A DNA stretch of 12,141 nucleotides from Clostridiales bacterium UBA3680 (lineage in GTDB: Bacteria > Bacillota > Clostridia > Lachnospirales > CAG-274), in assembly GCA_002372875.1 (NCBI GenBank), contig DFJD01000049.1, positions 1 to 12,141 on the forward strand. Direction: 5' to 3'. Shown here piece by piece: positions 1 through 7,398 of the stretch. Made by a program: the position numbers and the translations under genes. The notes below the pieces were generated by a model that saw only the letters and a list, made by a program, of their open reading frames with translations, was not told the DNA's origin and made no database searches. Each line of letters starts with the position of its first letter. The stretch's first letter is position 1.

Positions 1-17
1 ATTAATCAGTGCTTCCT
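1..17 (-). repeat. 17-base dispersed repeat, copy A (window edge)
   Basis: The minus strand reads AGGAAGCACTGATTAAT from 17 to 1, identical to the cores at 7399-7415 and 12120-12136, in opposite orientation. At 7399 the same core is one arm of a palindrome, so this copy may be a hairpin whose other arm lies outside the window. It sits just downstream of a leftward promoter-like site (50-78) and would then lie in the leader of an unseen gene. No coding function is visible. Confidence 0.75.
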
Positions 18-49
18 TAAAAATCCTCTGTAACATTACTTATATTACG

Positions 50-78
50 ATTTTAACAAAAGACTTATAAAATGTCAA
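50..78 (-). promoter_or_regulatory. Predicted leftward sigma-A-type promoter leaving the window
   Basis: On the minus strand TTGACA (78-73) is followed after exactly 17 bases by TAAAAT (55-50), a near-consensus housekeeping promoter. It lies downstream of the rlmH terminator (145-182), so it would serve a separate minus-strand gene beyond the left edge. The surrounding stretch 1-144 is very AT-rich, so a chance match is possible; no reading frame of note is seen there. Confidence 0.45.
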
Positions 79-144
79 TATGAAAACTATTTTTTTAATA
101 AAAAATTTCCTATTTGAAATCAAAAGCTTAAATACAAATAAAAA

Positions 145-182
145 AGGGCTGTGAAGAAATAAATAATTGTCTTCACAACCCT
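145..182 (-). terminator. Rho-independent terminator of the murA-rlmH operon
   Basis: Directly after the rlmH stop, the minus strand forms a 13-pair stem: AGGGTTGTGAAGA pairs with TCTTCACAGCCCT with one G-U pair, around a loop of about 12 AT-rich bases. A run of T residues follows (144 downwards). On the plus strand the same hairpin has one C-A mismatch and is followed by CTTATTATTT, so it works best leftwards. Its left flank AAAAAGGGCTGTGAA (141-155) recurs exactly at 11228-11242 in the other terminator of the window. Confidence 0.85.
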
Positions 183-184
183 TA

Positions 185-658
185 TTATTTATGGTATGGT
201 TCGTTGTTGCTTATCCTTTGTGCTCTGTATATCTGTTCGAGCAATATGACCCTCATAAGTTGGTGGGGAAATGTCATTTTTGAAAAGCTGATCTTAGTGT
301 CTGCTTTCACATTGTTCCCGATGCCCAAAGAACCGCCTATTATAAATGTTATATGGCTTATTCCCCGTGTTTTCAATTGTTCGGTAAAAGCGGAAAATGA
401 AACACTGTCGTATTGCTTACCGTCTATTTCCAAAGCTATTTTGTAGCTTGAAGGCGGAATTACCTTTAACAGTCTTTCTCCCTCTTTTTGCTTTACTTCG
501 TTTTCCTGTGCCGCGCTCAGGCTCTCGGGAGCCTTTTCGTCGGCAACTTCCTTTATGGAAATATCCACATATCGGGACAGTCTTTTTTTATACTCTTCAA
601 CCGCATCGGAAAAGTACTTTTCTTTTATTTTTCCGACACAGGCTATCGTTATCTTCAT
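185..658 (-). CDS. rlmH: 23S rRNA (pseudouridine-1915-N3)-methyltransferase RlmH
   Basis: RlmH is a cytoplasmic SPOUT-fold enzyme that uses S-adenosylmethionine to methylate N3 of pseudouridine 1915 in helix 69 of 23S rRNA, acting on assembled 70S ribosomes. The protein of 157 residues matches the usual length (E. coli 155). Family landmarks are the start MKITIACVGKIKEKY, the SAM-binding knot around IGGSLGI (about residues 106-112), the block SKMTFPHQLMRVILLEQIYRA, and the C-terminal NEPYHK, whose Tyr-His end contributes to catalysis in the family. The start at 658 is chosen because it gives the family N terminus and overlaps the upstream stop as ATGA (655-658), implying translational coupling; an in-frame ATG four codons earlier (670) would add MYRA with no benefit. 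It is the last gene of the murA operon, and a terminator follows the stop directly. Family identification is secure. Confidence 0.97.
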   Translation of the reverse strand: MKITIACVGKIKEKYFSDAVEEYKKRLSRYVDISIKEVADEKAPESLSAAQENEVKQKEGERLLKVIPPSSYKIALEIDGKQYDSVSFSAFTEQLKTRGISHITFIIGGSLGIGNNVKADTKISFSKMTFPHQLMRVILLEQIYRAQRISNNEPYHK

Positions 659-1449
659 AGCTCGATACAACGGCCGACACCTTCACAGGGAGCGACCCAC
701 ATTTCAAAATCTCCGCCTATAACGGCACCTCTTTTTGTCAGCATATCCGCGCAAGTTTCGTAGGCAAGCTCGGGTGTATTGTTATCCTTGCTTAGATGCC
801 CCAAAAGCACATACTTAAGCTTGCTGTCGGCAACATAATCTATCATTTTGGCAGCTGTCATATTGCTTAAATGACCTCTGTCTCCGAGTATTCTTTTCTT
901 TAGATTGTAAGGATATGCCCCTTGCTTTACCATGTCCACATCGTGATTGCTCTCTATCAAAAGCACATCACTGCCTGCAATGTTCTGCGCAACGGTTTTT
1001 GTTGCATGCCCCATATCGGTGGCAACGGAAACCTTATACTTTCCCACGCTTACGGTATAACCCACAGGCTGAGCCGCATCATGGGGAATTTCAAAAGGTT
1101 TTATACACATATCGTTAAGAACAAGAGGTTCATCCTCATATACATTGTTTTTTAGAAATTTGCTTATCTTTCCAACCTTTTCGGGCATGGCATTCCACGT
1201 ACCCTCGGTGGCGTAAACGGGCAAATCGAACTTTCTTGAAAGCACTCCCACGCCGTTAACATGGTCTATGTGTTCGTGTGTTACAAAAACAGCATCTATG
1301 GCGGCTGCATCAAGGTTTAAGCTTTTAAGCCCTCTTTCTATCTTCACACCGCTAAGACCTGCATCTATAAGTATATTAGTGCTTTCCGTGCCCACATATA
1401 TACAGTTTCCGGATGAACCGCTTGCTATTGTCGCAAAACGAAGCTTCAT
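655..1449 (-). CDS. Metallo-beta-lactamase-fold hydrolase, YycJ/WalJ-like
   Basis: This is a cytoplasmic metallo-beta-lactamase-fold hydrolase of 264 residues, close to the usual size of YycJ/WalJ proteins. It opens with the typical RFATIASGSSGNC strand and carries the metal-binding motif THEHIDH (residues 57-63), then His123 (IPHDAAQP), Asp145 (ATDMG), His193 (RGHLSN) and His218 (LGHLSKDNN), a full set of likely di-metal ligands. There is no signal peptide. In other Bacillota the homologue sits beside the WalKR wall-stress system and has been linked to coordinating cell-wall and DNA metabolism; the exact substrate is not settled. Here its partners are murA and rlmH. The ATG at 1449 overlaps the murA stop (TGATG); an in-frame GTG at 1452 is an equally possible start, with AAAGGA 7 bases upstream of it. 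The 3' end overlaps rlmH by four bases. No gene symbol is assigned because related families share these motifs. Confidence 0.92.
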   Translation of the reverse strand: MKLRFATIASGSSGNCIYVGTESTNILIDAGLSGVKIERGLKSLNLDAAAIDAVFVTHEHIDHVNGVGVLSRKFDLPVYATEGTWNAMPEKVGKISKFLKNNVYEDEPLVLNDMCIKPFEIPHDAAQPVGYTVSVGKYKVSVATDMGHATKTVAQNIAGSDVLLIESNHDVDMVKQGAYPYNLKKRILGDRGHLSNMTAAKMIDYVADSKLKYVLLGHLSKDNNTPELAYETCADMLTKRGAVIGGDFEMWVAPCEGVGRCIEL

Positions 1450-2711
1450 CACTCATAGATCCTTTCTATGTCGGCACCCAAGCTTCTGAGCTTTTCTTCT
1501 ATATTTTCGTATCCTCTGTCTATAAAGCGAGTGTTGCCTATTTTTGTTTCACCTTCGGCTGCAAGTCCCGCAATGACCATTGCCGCTCCCGCTCTTAGGT
1601 CGGTGGCAAAAACTTCGGTGCCTTTCAGCGAAGAGTGACCCTCTATCGTGGCAACGGAGCCGTTTATTTTCATATCACAGCCGAATTTGTTAAGTTCGGC
1701 AACATACTGAAAGCGATTTTCCCAAACCGTTTCAACAAGCTTGCTCGTACCGTTTGCTTTACATAAAACAGCTGCCATCTGCGGCTGCAAGTCGGTAGGA
1801 AAACCGGGGTATGCCATTGTTTTTACATTTGTTGCGGTAAGTTCTCCGTTTGAAACGACTCTTATAAAATCGTCACCTTCTTCAATTCCGCAACCCATTT
1901 CCTTAAGCTTTGCCGAAAGGGAATCCATATGCTTCGGAATAAGATTTCTTACCGTTACATCCCCTCCGCAGGCTGCCGCAGCAAGCATATAGGTACCCGC
2001 CTCTATTTGATCGGGTATTATCATATACTCTCCGCCGTGAACGCTTTCCACTCCCGTTATTTTTATAACGTCGGTTCCGGCTCCGCGCACCTTACAGCCA
2101 AGCATATTCAAAAAGTTTGCCGTATCTACTATATGCGGCTCCTTTGCGGCATTTTCTATAGTGGTCACGCCCTCTGCTCTTACAGCTGCGAGCATGATGT
2201 TTATTGTTGCTCCGACACTTGCGGTATCAAGAAAAATATTTGTTCCCACAAGTTTATCTGCAGAAAGCCTTATTATACCGTTTTCCGTATCCTCAACAAC
2301 CTCGGCACCGAGAGCTCTGAACCCCTTAAGGTGCAGATTGATCGGACGTGAGCCGAAATTACAGCCCCCGGGCAACGCAACCTCCGCTTTACCAAAACGC
2401 GCAAGCAGCGCTCCCATAAGGTAGTAGGATGCTCTTATTTTTCTTACGGAATCGAAAGTGGCATGATAGTCGTTTATGTTGGCGGAATCCACCATAAGCG
2501 TTCTTTCATCTATCAGCTCGCACACAGCTCCAAGCTTTGTAAGAGTATCCTCAAGTGAGCTGACATCCTCTATTTTAGGTAAATTATCTATTATACATAC
2601 TCCCTCGGCAAGAATTGCCGCAGGTATAATGGCAACTACCGCATTTTTTGCTCCGCTTATATTAACATCACCGTTAAGGGGATGCTTACCTCTGATCAGC
2701 AAATGCTCCAT
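1449..2711 (-). CDS. murA: UDP-N-acetylglucosamine 1-carboxyvinyltransferase MurA
   Basis: MurA performs the first committed step of peptidoglycan synthesis in the cytoplasm, transferring enolpyruvate from phosphoenolpyruvate to UDP-GlcNAc; it is the target of fosfomycin. With the start at 2711 the protein is 420 residues (E. coli 419) and the active-site residues fall at family positions: Lys22-Asn23 in SGAKN, the fosfomycin-binding Cys117 in PGGCNFGSRP, Arg122, Asp307 in GFPTDLQ, and Arg399 in IDRGYENIEEKL. The cysteine is present, so nothing suggests the intrinsic resistance seen with Cys-to-Asp variants. The frame stays open upstream to a TTG at 2792, but those 27 codons match nothing in MurA and contain a hairpin. 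An AG-rich stretch (GGAGAAAGG) lies about 15 bases before the ATG, longer than ideal spacing. It is the first gene of a three-gene operon driven from 2865-2893. Bacillota often carry two MurA paralogues; which this is cannot be told here. Confidence 0.97.
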   Translation of the reverse strand: MEHLLIRGKHPLNGDVNISGAKNAVVAIIPAAILAEGVCIIDNLPKIEDVSSLEDTLTKLGAVCELIDERTLMVDSANINDYHATFDSVRKIRASYYLMGALLARFGKAEVALPGGCNFGSRPINLHLKGFRALGAEVVEDTENGIIRLSADKLVGTNIFLDTASVGATINIMLAAVRAEGVTTIENAAKEPHIVDTANFLNMLGCKVRGAGTDVIKITGVESVHGGEYMIIPDQIEAGTYMLAAAACGGDVTVRNLIPKHMDSLSAKLKEMGCGIEEGDDFIRVVSNGELTATNVKTMAYPGFPTDLQPQMAAVLCKANGTSKLVETVWENRFQYVAELNKFGCDMKINGSVATIEGHSSLKGTEVFATDLRAGAAMVIAGLAAEGETKIGNTRFIDRGYENIEEKLRSLGADIERIYE

Positions 2712-2734
2712 TACCCGTGATCGCACCTTTCTCC

Positions 2735-2751
2735 ATGCCCTAAAAGGGCAT
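2735..2751 (-). other. Perfect hairpin in the murA leader beside the ribosome binding region
   Basis: ATGCCC and GGGCAT form a perfect six-pair stem with a five-base loop. In the murA mRNA it ends directly before GGAGAAAGG, the only AG-rich ribosome-binding candidate. No U-tract follows it, so it is not a simple terminator. It could influence ribosome access or protect the 5' end, but that is inference; a six-pair stem can arise by chance. Confidence 0.4.
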
Positions 2752-2864
2752 AATTTCATCTTTTGGGTATTTCCGTAAGCTGCCGTTTGCAAGGTAAATC
2801 GGCTTATAGGCTCACTTAAACACCCTTTATTTCAATAAACGAGCATATTTGTCTATAATATGTT

Positions 2865-2893
2865 ATAATACCTAAATTTTATCCTTTTGTCAA
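2865..2893 (-). promoter_or_regulatory. Predicted promoter of the murA operon
   Basis: On the minus strand a perfect TTGACA (2893-2888) is separated by exactly 17 bases from TATTAT (2870-2865). Transcription should start near 2858, giving murA an untranslated leader of roughly 145 bases. This is the best promoter match in the window and is correctly placed for the leftward operon. Confidence 0.75.
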
Positions 2894-2963
2894 TAGGGGG
2901 AGATTTAAAATTTACAGGCCTGATAAAAAAATATCTAAATAGAAGTAAGGGGCATTTTTGATA

Positions 2964-2992
2964 TTGCTTTTACCCGTCTTTTGATTTATAAT
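2964..2992 (+). promoter_or_regulatory. Predicted promoter of the trkA-trkH-deacetylase operon
   Basis: TTGCTT (2964-2969) and a perfect TATAAT (2987-2992) are separated by 17 bases. Transcription should begin near 2999, placing the leader just before the trkA ribosome site GAGGTG (3025-3030). This also argues against an in-frame ATG at 2995 as the trkA start, since it would precede or coincide with the transcript's first base. Confidence 0.65.
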
Positions 2993-3036
2993 ATATGTCG
3001 TTTATGAACAAATACGGTATATCCGAGGTGAAATAT

Positions 3037-4395
3037 ATGAACATATTGATTGCCGGATGCGGAAGAGTGGGAAGCACCATAGCGGCTCTTTTAAGCAACG
3101 AGGGGCATGAAATTACGGTTATGGACACAAGCAACGCATCACTTGAAAAGGTAACAAACAGTACGGATGTTATGGGCTTTCAAGGGGATTGCACGGGTTA
3201 CACCGACCAACTCAACGCCGGCATAGAGGATGCCGACCTTTTCATTGCGGTAACAAACAACGACGAAAAAAATATGCTTTCATGCCTTATGGCGCATAAA
3301 ACGGGGCATTGCCACACCGTGGCAAGGATAAAAAGTCCGCGCTATTCAGATGAGATCCTCTATCTGAAAGAGGAACTGGGACTTTCAATGTCCATCAACC
3401 CCGAAAGAGCGGCGGCAGACGAGATCACAAGACTTATACAGATCCCTTCCGCATTGGAAGTGGATACATTTGCAAAAGGAAAAACAAGTCTTATTGCCCT
3501 TGTAGTACCCGAAAAGTCTCCTCTTGACAGGCTCATTGTAAAGGATTTTCCTTCAAAGATAGCGTCAAACGCCCTTGTATGCGTTGTAAGAAGAGGCAAC
3601 GAGGTAATTATTCCCGACGGTAATTTCGTATTAATGGCAAAGGATAAAATATCGATTTCCATTGCTCTTGACAAGGTAAGACCTTTCTTGAACAAGGTAG
3701 GCATAAAATCAAAGCCCGTTAAAAATGTTCTTCTTGCGGGAGGAGGCACCATTTCCTACTATCTTGCAAAAAAACTTATAGATATGCACGTATCTGTAAA
3801 AATAATAGAAAAGGATCTTAACAGGTGCGAATTGCTCAGCGAAAAGCTCCCCTCGGCAATAATAATAAACGCCGATGCCACCGACAAAGAGGTGCTCACG
3901 GAGGAAGCCTTCGAAAATATGGACGTTATATGTTCTCTTATGAATGACGACGAGGACAATATAATGCTTTCCTATTACTGTCGCAAAAAAACAGAAGCAA
4001 AACTTATAACAAGGATCAGAAAACCTTCTTTTGACGATATTATAGGAGATATGGACATAGGCGTTATAATCTCCACAAGAAAAATAACGGCAGAGTACAT
4101 AACAAAATATGTACGAAGTATGTACGATATGACAGGCAGCGACGTGGAAACGCTTTATACCCTGCAAGACGGTCTTGCCGAAGCCCTTGAAATAAATGTA
4201 AAAAGAAGCGGCAAGGCTACAGGCATACCTCTTAAAGACTTGCCTCTTAAGCAAAATACTCTTCTTTGCTGTATAAGCAGAGGTAAAAAAATAATACGAC
4301 CTACGGGAAAAGATACCATAGAGCCGGGAGATTCGGTGGTGCTTGTTACCACACAAAAGGGCTTAAAAAGCATAGATGACATTATAAGGATGTAA
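3037..4395 (+). CDS. trkA: Trk potassium uptake regulatory protein TrkA (two RCK domains)
   Basis: TrkA is the peripheral cytoplasmic subunit that binds NAD(H) and other nucleotides and gates the TrkH potassium channel. The 452 residues (E. coli 458) hold two tandem RCK units. The first Rossmann fold starts at the N terminus with GCGRVG (residues 7-12) and ends its second strand at the acidic Asp30. A TrkA_C segment follows around residues 145-215. The second Rossmann fold has GGGTIS (about 235-240) and Asp260; its third glycine is replaced by serine. A second TrkA_C segment ends the protein, with the typical IEPGDSVVLVTT. The start at 3037 is supported by GAGGTG six bases upstream and by the family N terminus; an earlier ATG at 2995 is rejected. 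The trkH start lies four bases after the stop, in the arrangement expected for a channel and its gate. Family assignment is secure; ligand preference is not readable. Confidence 0.95.
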   Translation: MNILIAGCGRVGSTIAALLSNEGHEITVMDTSNASLEKVTNSTDVMGFQGDCTGYTDQLNAGIEDADLFIAVTNNDEKNMLSCLMAHKTGHCHTVARIKSPRYSDEILYLKEELGLSMSINPERAAADEITRLIQIPSALEVDTFAKGKTSLIALVVPEKSPLDRLIVKDFPSKIASNALVCVVRRGNEVIIPDGNFVLMAKDKISISIALDKVRPFLNKVGIKSKPVKNVLLAGGGTISYYLAKKLIDMHVSVKIIEKDLNRCELLSEKLPSAIIINADATDKEVLTEEAFENMDVICSLMNDDEDNIMLSYYCRKKTEAKLITRIRKPSFDDIIGDMDIGVIISTRKITAEYITKYVRSMYDMTGSDVETLYTLQDGLAEALEINVKRSGKATGIPLKDLPLKQNTLLCCISRGKKIIRPTGKDTIEPGDSVVLVTTQKGLKSIDDIIRM

Positions 4396-4399
4396 TAAA

Positions 4400-5836
4400 A
4401 TGAATTTTGCAATGATACTGTATATTCTCGGGGCGCTTTTGGGGCTTGAGGGTCTGTTGATGCTTCTGCCCTGCCTTGTGGGAGTGATATACGGAGAGAG
4501 CACAACAGCATATTTATTCGTAAGTGCGATAATCTGCTTTATATCGGGGCTTTTACTTAGAATAAGAAAACCGAAAAAAACGGCTTTGAGAGCTAAAGAC
4601 GGCTTTGTGCTTACAGCTTTGGCATGGATAATAATAAGCATTTTGGGGGCTTTGCCCTTTGTACTTTCGGGAGAAATACCCGACTTTACCGATGCGGTTT
4701 TTGAGGTGGTCTCGGGCTTTACCACAACAGGTTCAAGCATTCTTACGCAGGTGGAGTCGCTTTCAAAATGCATGCTCTTTTGGAGAAGCTTTACCCACTG
4801 GATAGGCGGAATGGGTGTGCTTGTTTTCCTGCTTGCCGTACTTCCCTCAAGTGCGGATGAAATGTATATTATGAAGGCGGAAAGTCCGGGTCCGTCCGTT
4901 GATAAACTTGTACCTAAGGTAAGACAGACGGCATTTATACTTTACGCTATTTATTTTATAATGACAATTATAACGATAATTGCCCTTATTCTCTTTAATA
5001 TGCCTGCTTTTGATGCGGTGTGCATAGCTCTCGGGGCCGCGGGCACGGGAGGTTTCGGCATTCTCTCTGACAGCTGTGCAAGCTATTCTCCTACCTGTCA
5101 GATAATCATTACCGTAGCTATGTTCGCCTTCGGCGTTAATTTTAAATTTTACTATCTTATAATAATAAGAGAATTCAAAGAAGCAATAAGACAAGAAGAA
5201 GTGGCAATTTACGGCATCATTTACGTAATTGCCGTTGCAATAATCTCAATAACGACCCTTGCGGAATTCAATTCCGCATCCGAAACGGTTAGACATGCGG
5301 CATTTCAGGTCGCTTCCATAATGACCACCACCGGATACGCCACCTGTGATTTCAATTTGTGGAGAAGTCTTCCCAAGGGTCTGCTTGTTACTATCATGTT
5401 TATAGGTGCCTGCGCCGGTTCCACCGGAGGCGGTATGAAGGTTTCAAGAATAATACTGTATTTTAAACAGATAAACAGAATGGTCTCGGAATATATTCAT
5501 CCGAGAAGCATAAAGAAAATAATGCTTGACGGTAGACCCGTAGATGAGGCTGTGCTAAGGTCTGCAAACCTCTATCTGCTGGCGTATATGTTTATATTTG
5601 TAATATCCGTATTCATAATATCCGTTGATGACCTTGACCTTATTACAACATTCACATCGGTTGCCGCCACGATAAACAATATAGGCCCGGGACTTGAAAT
5701 TGTGGGTCCTTGCGGCAATTATTCAACTCTCAGCATACTTTCAAAGTGGACATTGATATTCGATATGCTTGCAGGCAGACTTGAAATTGTGCCTATGCTT
5801 ATGCTTTTTTCACCTATAGTCTGGAGAAGGAGATAA
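4400..5836 (+). CDS. trkH: Trk-type potassium uptake channel subunit TrkH
   Basis: TrkH is the integral membrane potassium-translocating subunit, built of four pseudo-repeats of helix - pore loop - helix. The protein has 478 residues (E. coli 483) and many hydrophobic segments. All four pore-loop filters are visible: TTTGSS (glycine 111), GTGGFG (around 217-218), TTTGYA (glycine 312) and NNIGPG (glycine 429), each with the conserved glycine. The loop GACAGSTGGGMKVSR (about 336-350) matches the intramembrane gating loop followed by a basic residue typical of the family. AGGA at 4387-4390 gives a ribosome site nine bases before the ATG. It follows trkA by four bases and abuts the next gene without a gap, so the three should be co-translated. 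TrkH and KtrB are related; the length, extra N-terminal helix pair and the paired two-RCK TrkA favour TrkH. Confidence 0.95.
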   Translation: MNFAMILYILGALLGLEGLLMLLPCLVGVIYGESTTAYLFVSAIICFISGLLLRIRKPKKTALRAKDGFVLTALAWIIISILGALPFVLSGEIPDFTDAVFEVVSGFTTTGSSILTQVESLSKCMLFWRSFTHWIGGMGVLVFLLAVLPSSADEMYIMKAESPGPSVDKLVPKVRQTAFILYAIYFIMTIITIIALILFNMPAFDAVCIALGAAGTGGFGILSDSCASYSPTCQIIITVAMFAFGVNFKFYYLIIIREFKEAIRQEEVAIYGIIYVIAVAIISITTLAEFNSASETVRHAAFQVASIMTTTGYATCDFNLWRSLPKGLLVTIMFIGACAGSTGGGMKVSRIILYFKQINRMVSEYIHPRSIKKIMLDGRPVDEAVLRSANLYLLAYMFIFVISVFIISVDDLDLITTFTSVAATINNIGPGLEIVGPCGNYSTLSILSKWTLIFDMLAGRLEIVPMLMLFSPIVWRRR

Positions 5837-7390
5837 ATGAGATTTTCTTTTAAAGAGACCTTTATTTTTTCCGTCGTTTTCCTTCTGCTCTTTTGTACAA
5901 GGGTACAATGTGCCGAAACAGCAAAAAGAGTAGACTGTGTTATGTACAAAAACGGTGTGCAAACGGAATACGGAGTGTACGAAATAAAGGGAAGCACATT
6001 CATAGATTTGGATACTCTGTCCTACCTTGTAAAAAACACCGACTGTAGATTCCGAGTGACGTTTGAAAACGAGAAAATACGTCTTATAAAGGGTAAAAAT
6101 CATAAAGGTTCCCTTTTGCACCCTCTAAAAGGCGAGATGCCCACAAAAGCCGAATGTATGAAAATAACCTCCTATCTTATCTGTGACGACAGAGTAAAGG
6201 AGGCAACAACATATACAGTAAACGGACTGAAATACATAGATGTTAAAGATATAGCCGATGTTTTGGGGCTGTGCATAAAGGAAAGTATGGCAGGCTCGGT
6301 TTTATCTTTTGAAAATAAAATATCCGATATCGGAGATATAATTACGGACGGCAATACCGAAAATGGGCTCGATTCATTTTTACAAGGTAACTACCGTGAC
6401 GAGCTTATAAAATTTTGTACCGATTATATGTCGGATATGCCCGAGTATTCCTCCGTTTATTCCGATATGGATTTTCACGAGGATATGAACCTTAAGGAGG
6501 ATTTTTTTAACGATTTCACTCTTACGAGCAATGCCGTAATATTTCGACTCGATTCCTCGCAAAGAGGCGACAAAAGTGTGGAAACCGTTAAAATAGCCGT
6601 TCCCTACGAAAGGCTGAACAAATATATTGTTTCAAAAAACAGTTCCCTGTTCGGGCTGAATATCTACCCAAACTGTGAAGCTCCCGAAGATATTGTGGAA
6701 AACATACACATAAAAAAATATATTCCCTTCAAAAAAAGCGTAAATCGGGAGGAGGAAACGGAAACTACCACGCACGTACACACGGTGGACCCCTCTAAGC
6801 CTATGATAGCGCTTACATTTGACGATGGGCCGAGAAAAGGTTCCACGGAGCTTATAGTAAACGCTCTTAAACAGGCAGACGGCAGAGCTACATTTTTTGT
6901 TGTGGGATATATGGTGGAGGCAAATCCCGAACTTGTAAAGCTTGCGGTAGATGCGGGCTGTCAAATAGGAAACCACAGTTATTCTCACAAAGAACTGAGC
7001 AAACTCAGTCCCTACGAAATCAAACAGGAAATAAACAAAAATTCCAACGCGGTTTACGCCGCCTCGGGGGAATATCCTCGAATAGGACGGCCTCCCTACG
7101 GTTCGGTAGGCGCAACGGTGCGTTCGGTAACAAATATTCCATGGTTTAACTGGAACGTGGACACATTGGATTGGAAATATAAAGACGAAGGATATGTTTA
7201 TAACTACGTTATAAACAACGTCAAAGACGGACAGGTCATTCTTATGCACGACCTTCACGAAACCACCGCAAGAGCTATGGTAAGAGCTATCCCAAAACTC
7301 AGAGAAATGGGCTACCAACTCGTTACCATAGACGAAATGGCAAAGGCAAAGGGCGGATATGAAAACATTCCGGGATTTATTGAGGATTGA
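5837..7390 (+). CDS. Exported NodB-type polysaccharide deacetylase, PdaC-like
   Basis: A predicted extracytoplasmic carbohydrate esterase family 4 enzyme of 517 residues that removes N-acetyl groups from peptidoglycan or a related glycan. Residues 1-25 form a signal peptide (basic start, hydrophobic core FIFSVVFLLLF, cleavage near VQC-AE). Residues about 30-155 hold two segments (YEIKGSTFIDLDTLSYLV and NGLKYIDVKDIADVLG) like copper amine oxidase N-terminal-type repeats. Residues about 180-290 resemble the DUF3298-type domain of Bacillus PdaC and RsiV (FTLTSNAVIFRL, then IAVPYERL). The NodB domain (about 320-505) has all five motifs: TFDDGP (catalytic Asp329, metal Asp330), HSYSH (metal His380 and His384), RPPYG (418-422), WNVDTLDW (439-446) and LMHDLHETT (His471). 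The enzyme therefore looks active. AAGGAG at 5827-5832, inside the trkH end, serves the ATG placed right after the trkH stop. Whether it acts on muramic acid, glucosamine or another glycan is not decidable. Confidence 0.9.
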   Translation: MRFSFKETFIFSVVFLLLFCTRVQCAETAKRVDCVMYKNGVQTEYGVYEIKGSTFIDLDTLSYLVKNTDCRFRVTFENEKIRLIKGKNHKGSLLHPLKGEMPTKAECMKITSYLICDDRVKEATTYTVNGLKYIDVKDIADVLGLCIKESMAGSVLSFENKISDIGDIITDGNTENGLDSFLQGNYRDELIKFCTDYMSDMPEYSSVYSDMDFHEDMNLKEDFFNDFTLTSNAVIFRLDSSQRGDKSVETVKIAVPYERLNKYIVSKNSSLFGLNIYPNCEAPEDIVENIHIKKYIPFKKSVNREEETETTTHVHTVDPSKPMIALTFDDGPRKGSTELIVNALKQADGRATFFVVGYMVEANPELVKLAVDAGCQIGNHSYSHKELSKLSPYEIKQEINKNSNAVYAASGEYPRIGRPPYGSVGATVRSVTNIPWFNWNVDTLDWKYKDEGYVYNYVINNVKDGQVILMHDLHETTARAMVRAIPKLREMGYQLVTIDEMAKAKGGYENIPGFIED

Positions 7391-7398
7391 GAAAATAA

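Larger units (their letters stand above)
2712..3036. other. Divergent intergenic region between murA and trkA
   Basis: These 325 bases hold no convincing gene. They contain a leftward promoter (2865-2893) with a murA leader of about 145 bases, a small hairpin in that leader (2735-2751), and a rightward promoter (2964-2992) with a short trkA leader. The 70 bases between the two promoters are AT-rich with a GGGGGAGA stretch at 2896-2903, and show no clear operator. I see no riboswitch, T-box or tRNA in the murA leader. Confidence 0.7.

Noticed and set aside
659..670. In-frame ATG adding MYRA to RlmH
   Set aside because: The family N terminus starts at MKITIACVG, and the ATGA overlap at 655-658 is a typical coupled start.
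2712..2792. In-frame extension of MurA to a TTG codon
   Set aside because: The extra 27 codons match no MurA N terminus, contain a hairpin and would shift Lys22 and Cys117 from their family positions.
2995..3036. Upstream in-frame ATG extending TrkA by 14 residues
   Set aside because: It begins only three bases after the TATAAT box, so it would precede or coincide with the transcript start, has no ribosome site, and pushes the Rossmann strand away from the N terminus. The ATG at 3037 has GAGGTG six bases upstream.
3709..4356. Long minus-strand open frame (215 codons) opposite trkA
   Set aside because: It lies fully antisense to a conserved gene, has low-complexity aromatic-rich sequence and resembles no protein family; the same applies to other antisense frames over murA, trkH, the deacetylase and the cytidylyltransferases.
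5837..5914. Lipobox in the deacetylase signal peptide
   Set aside because: The cysteine in RVQC lacks the small and hydrophobic residues needed before it, so an ordinary signal peptide is more likely than lipid attachment.
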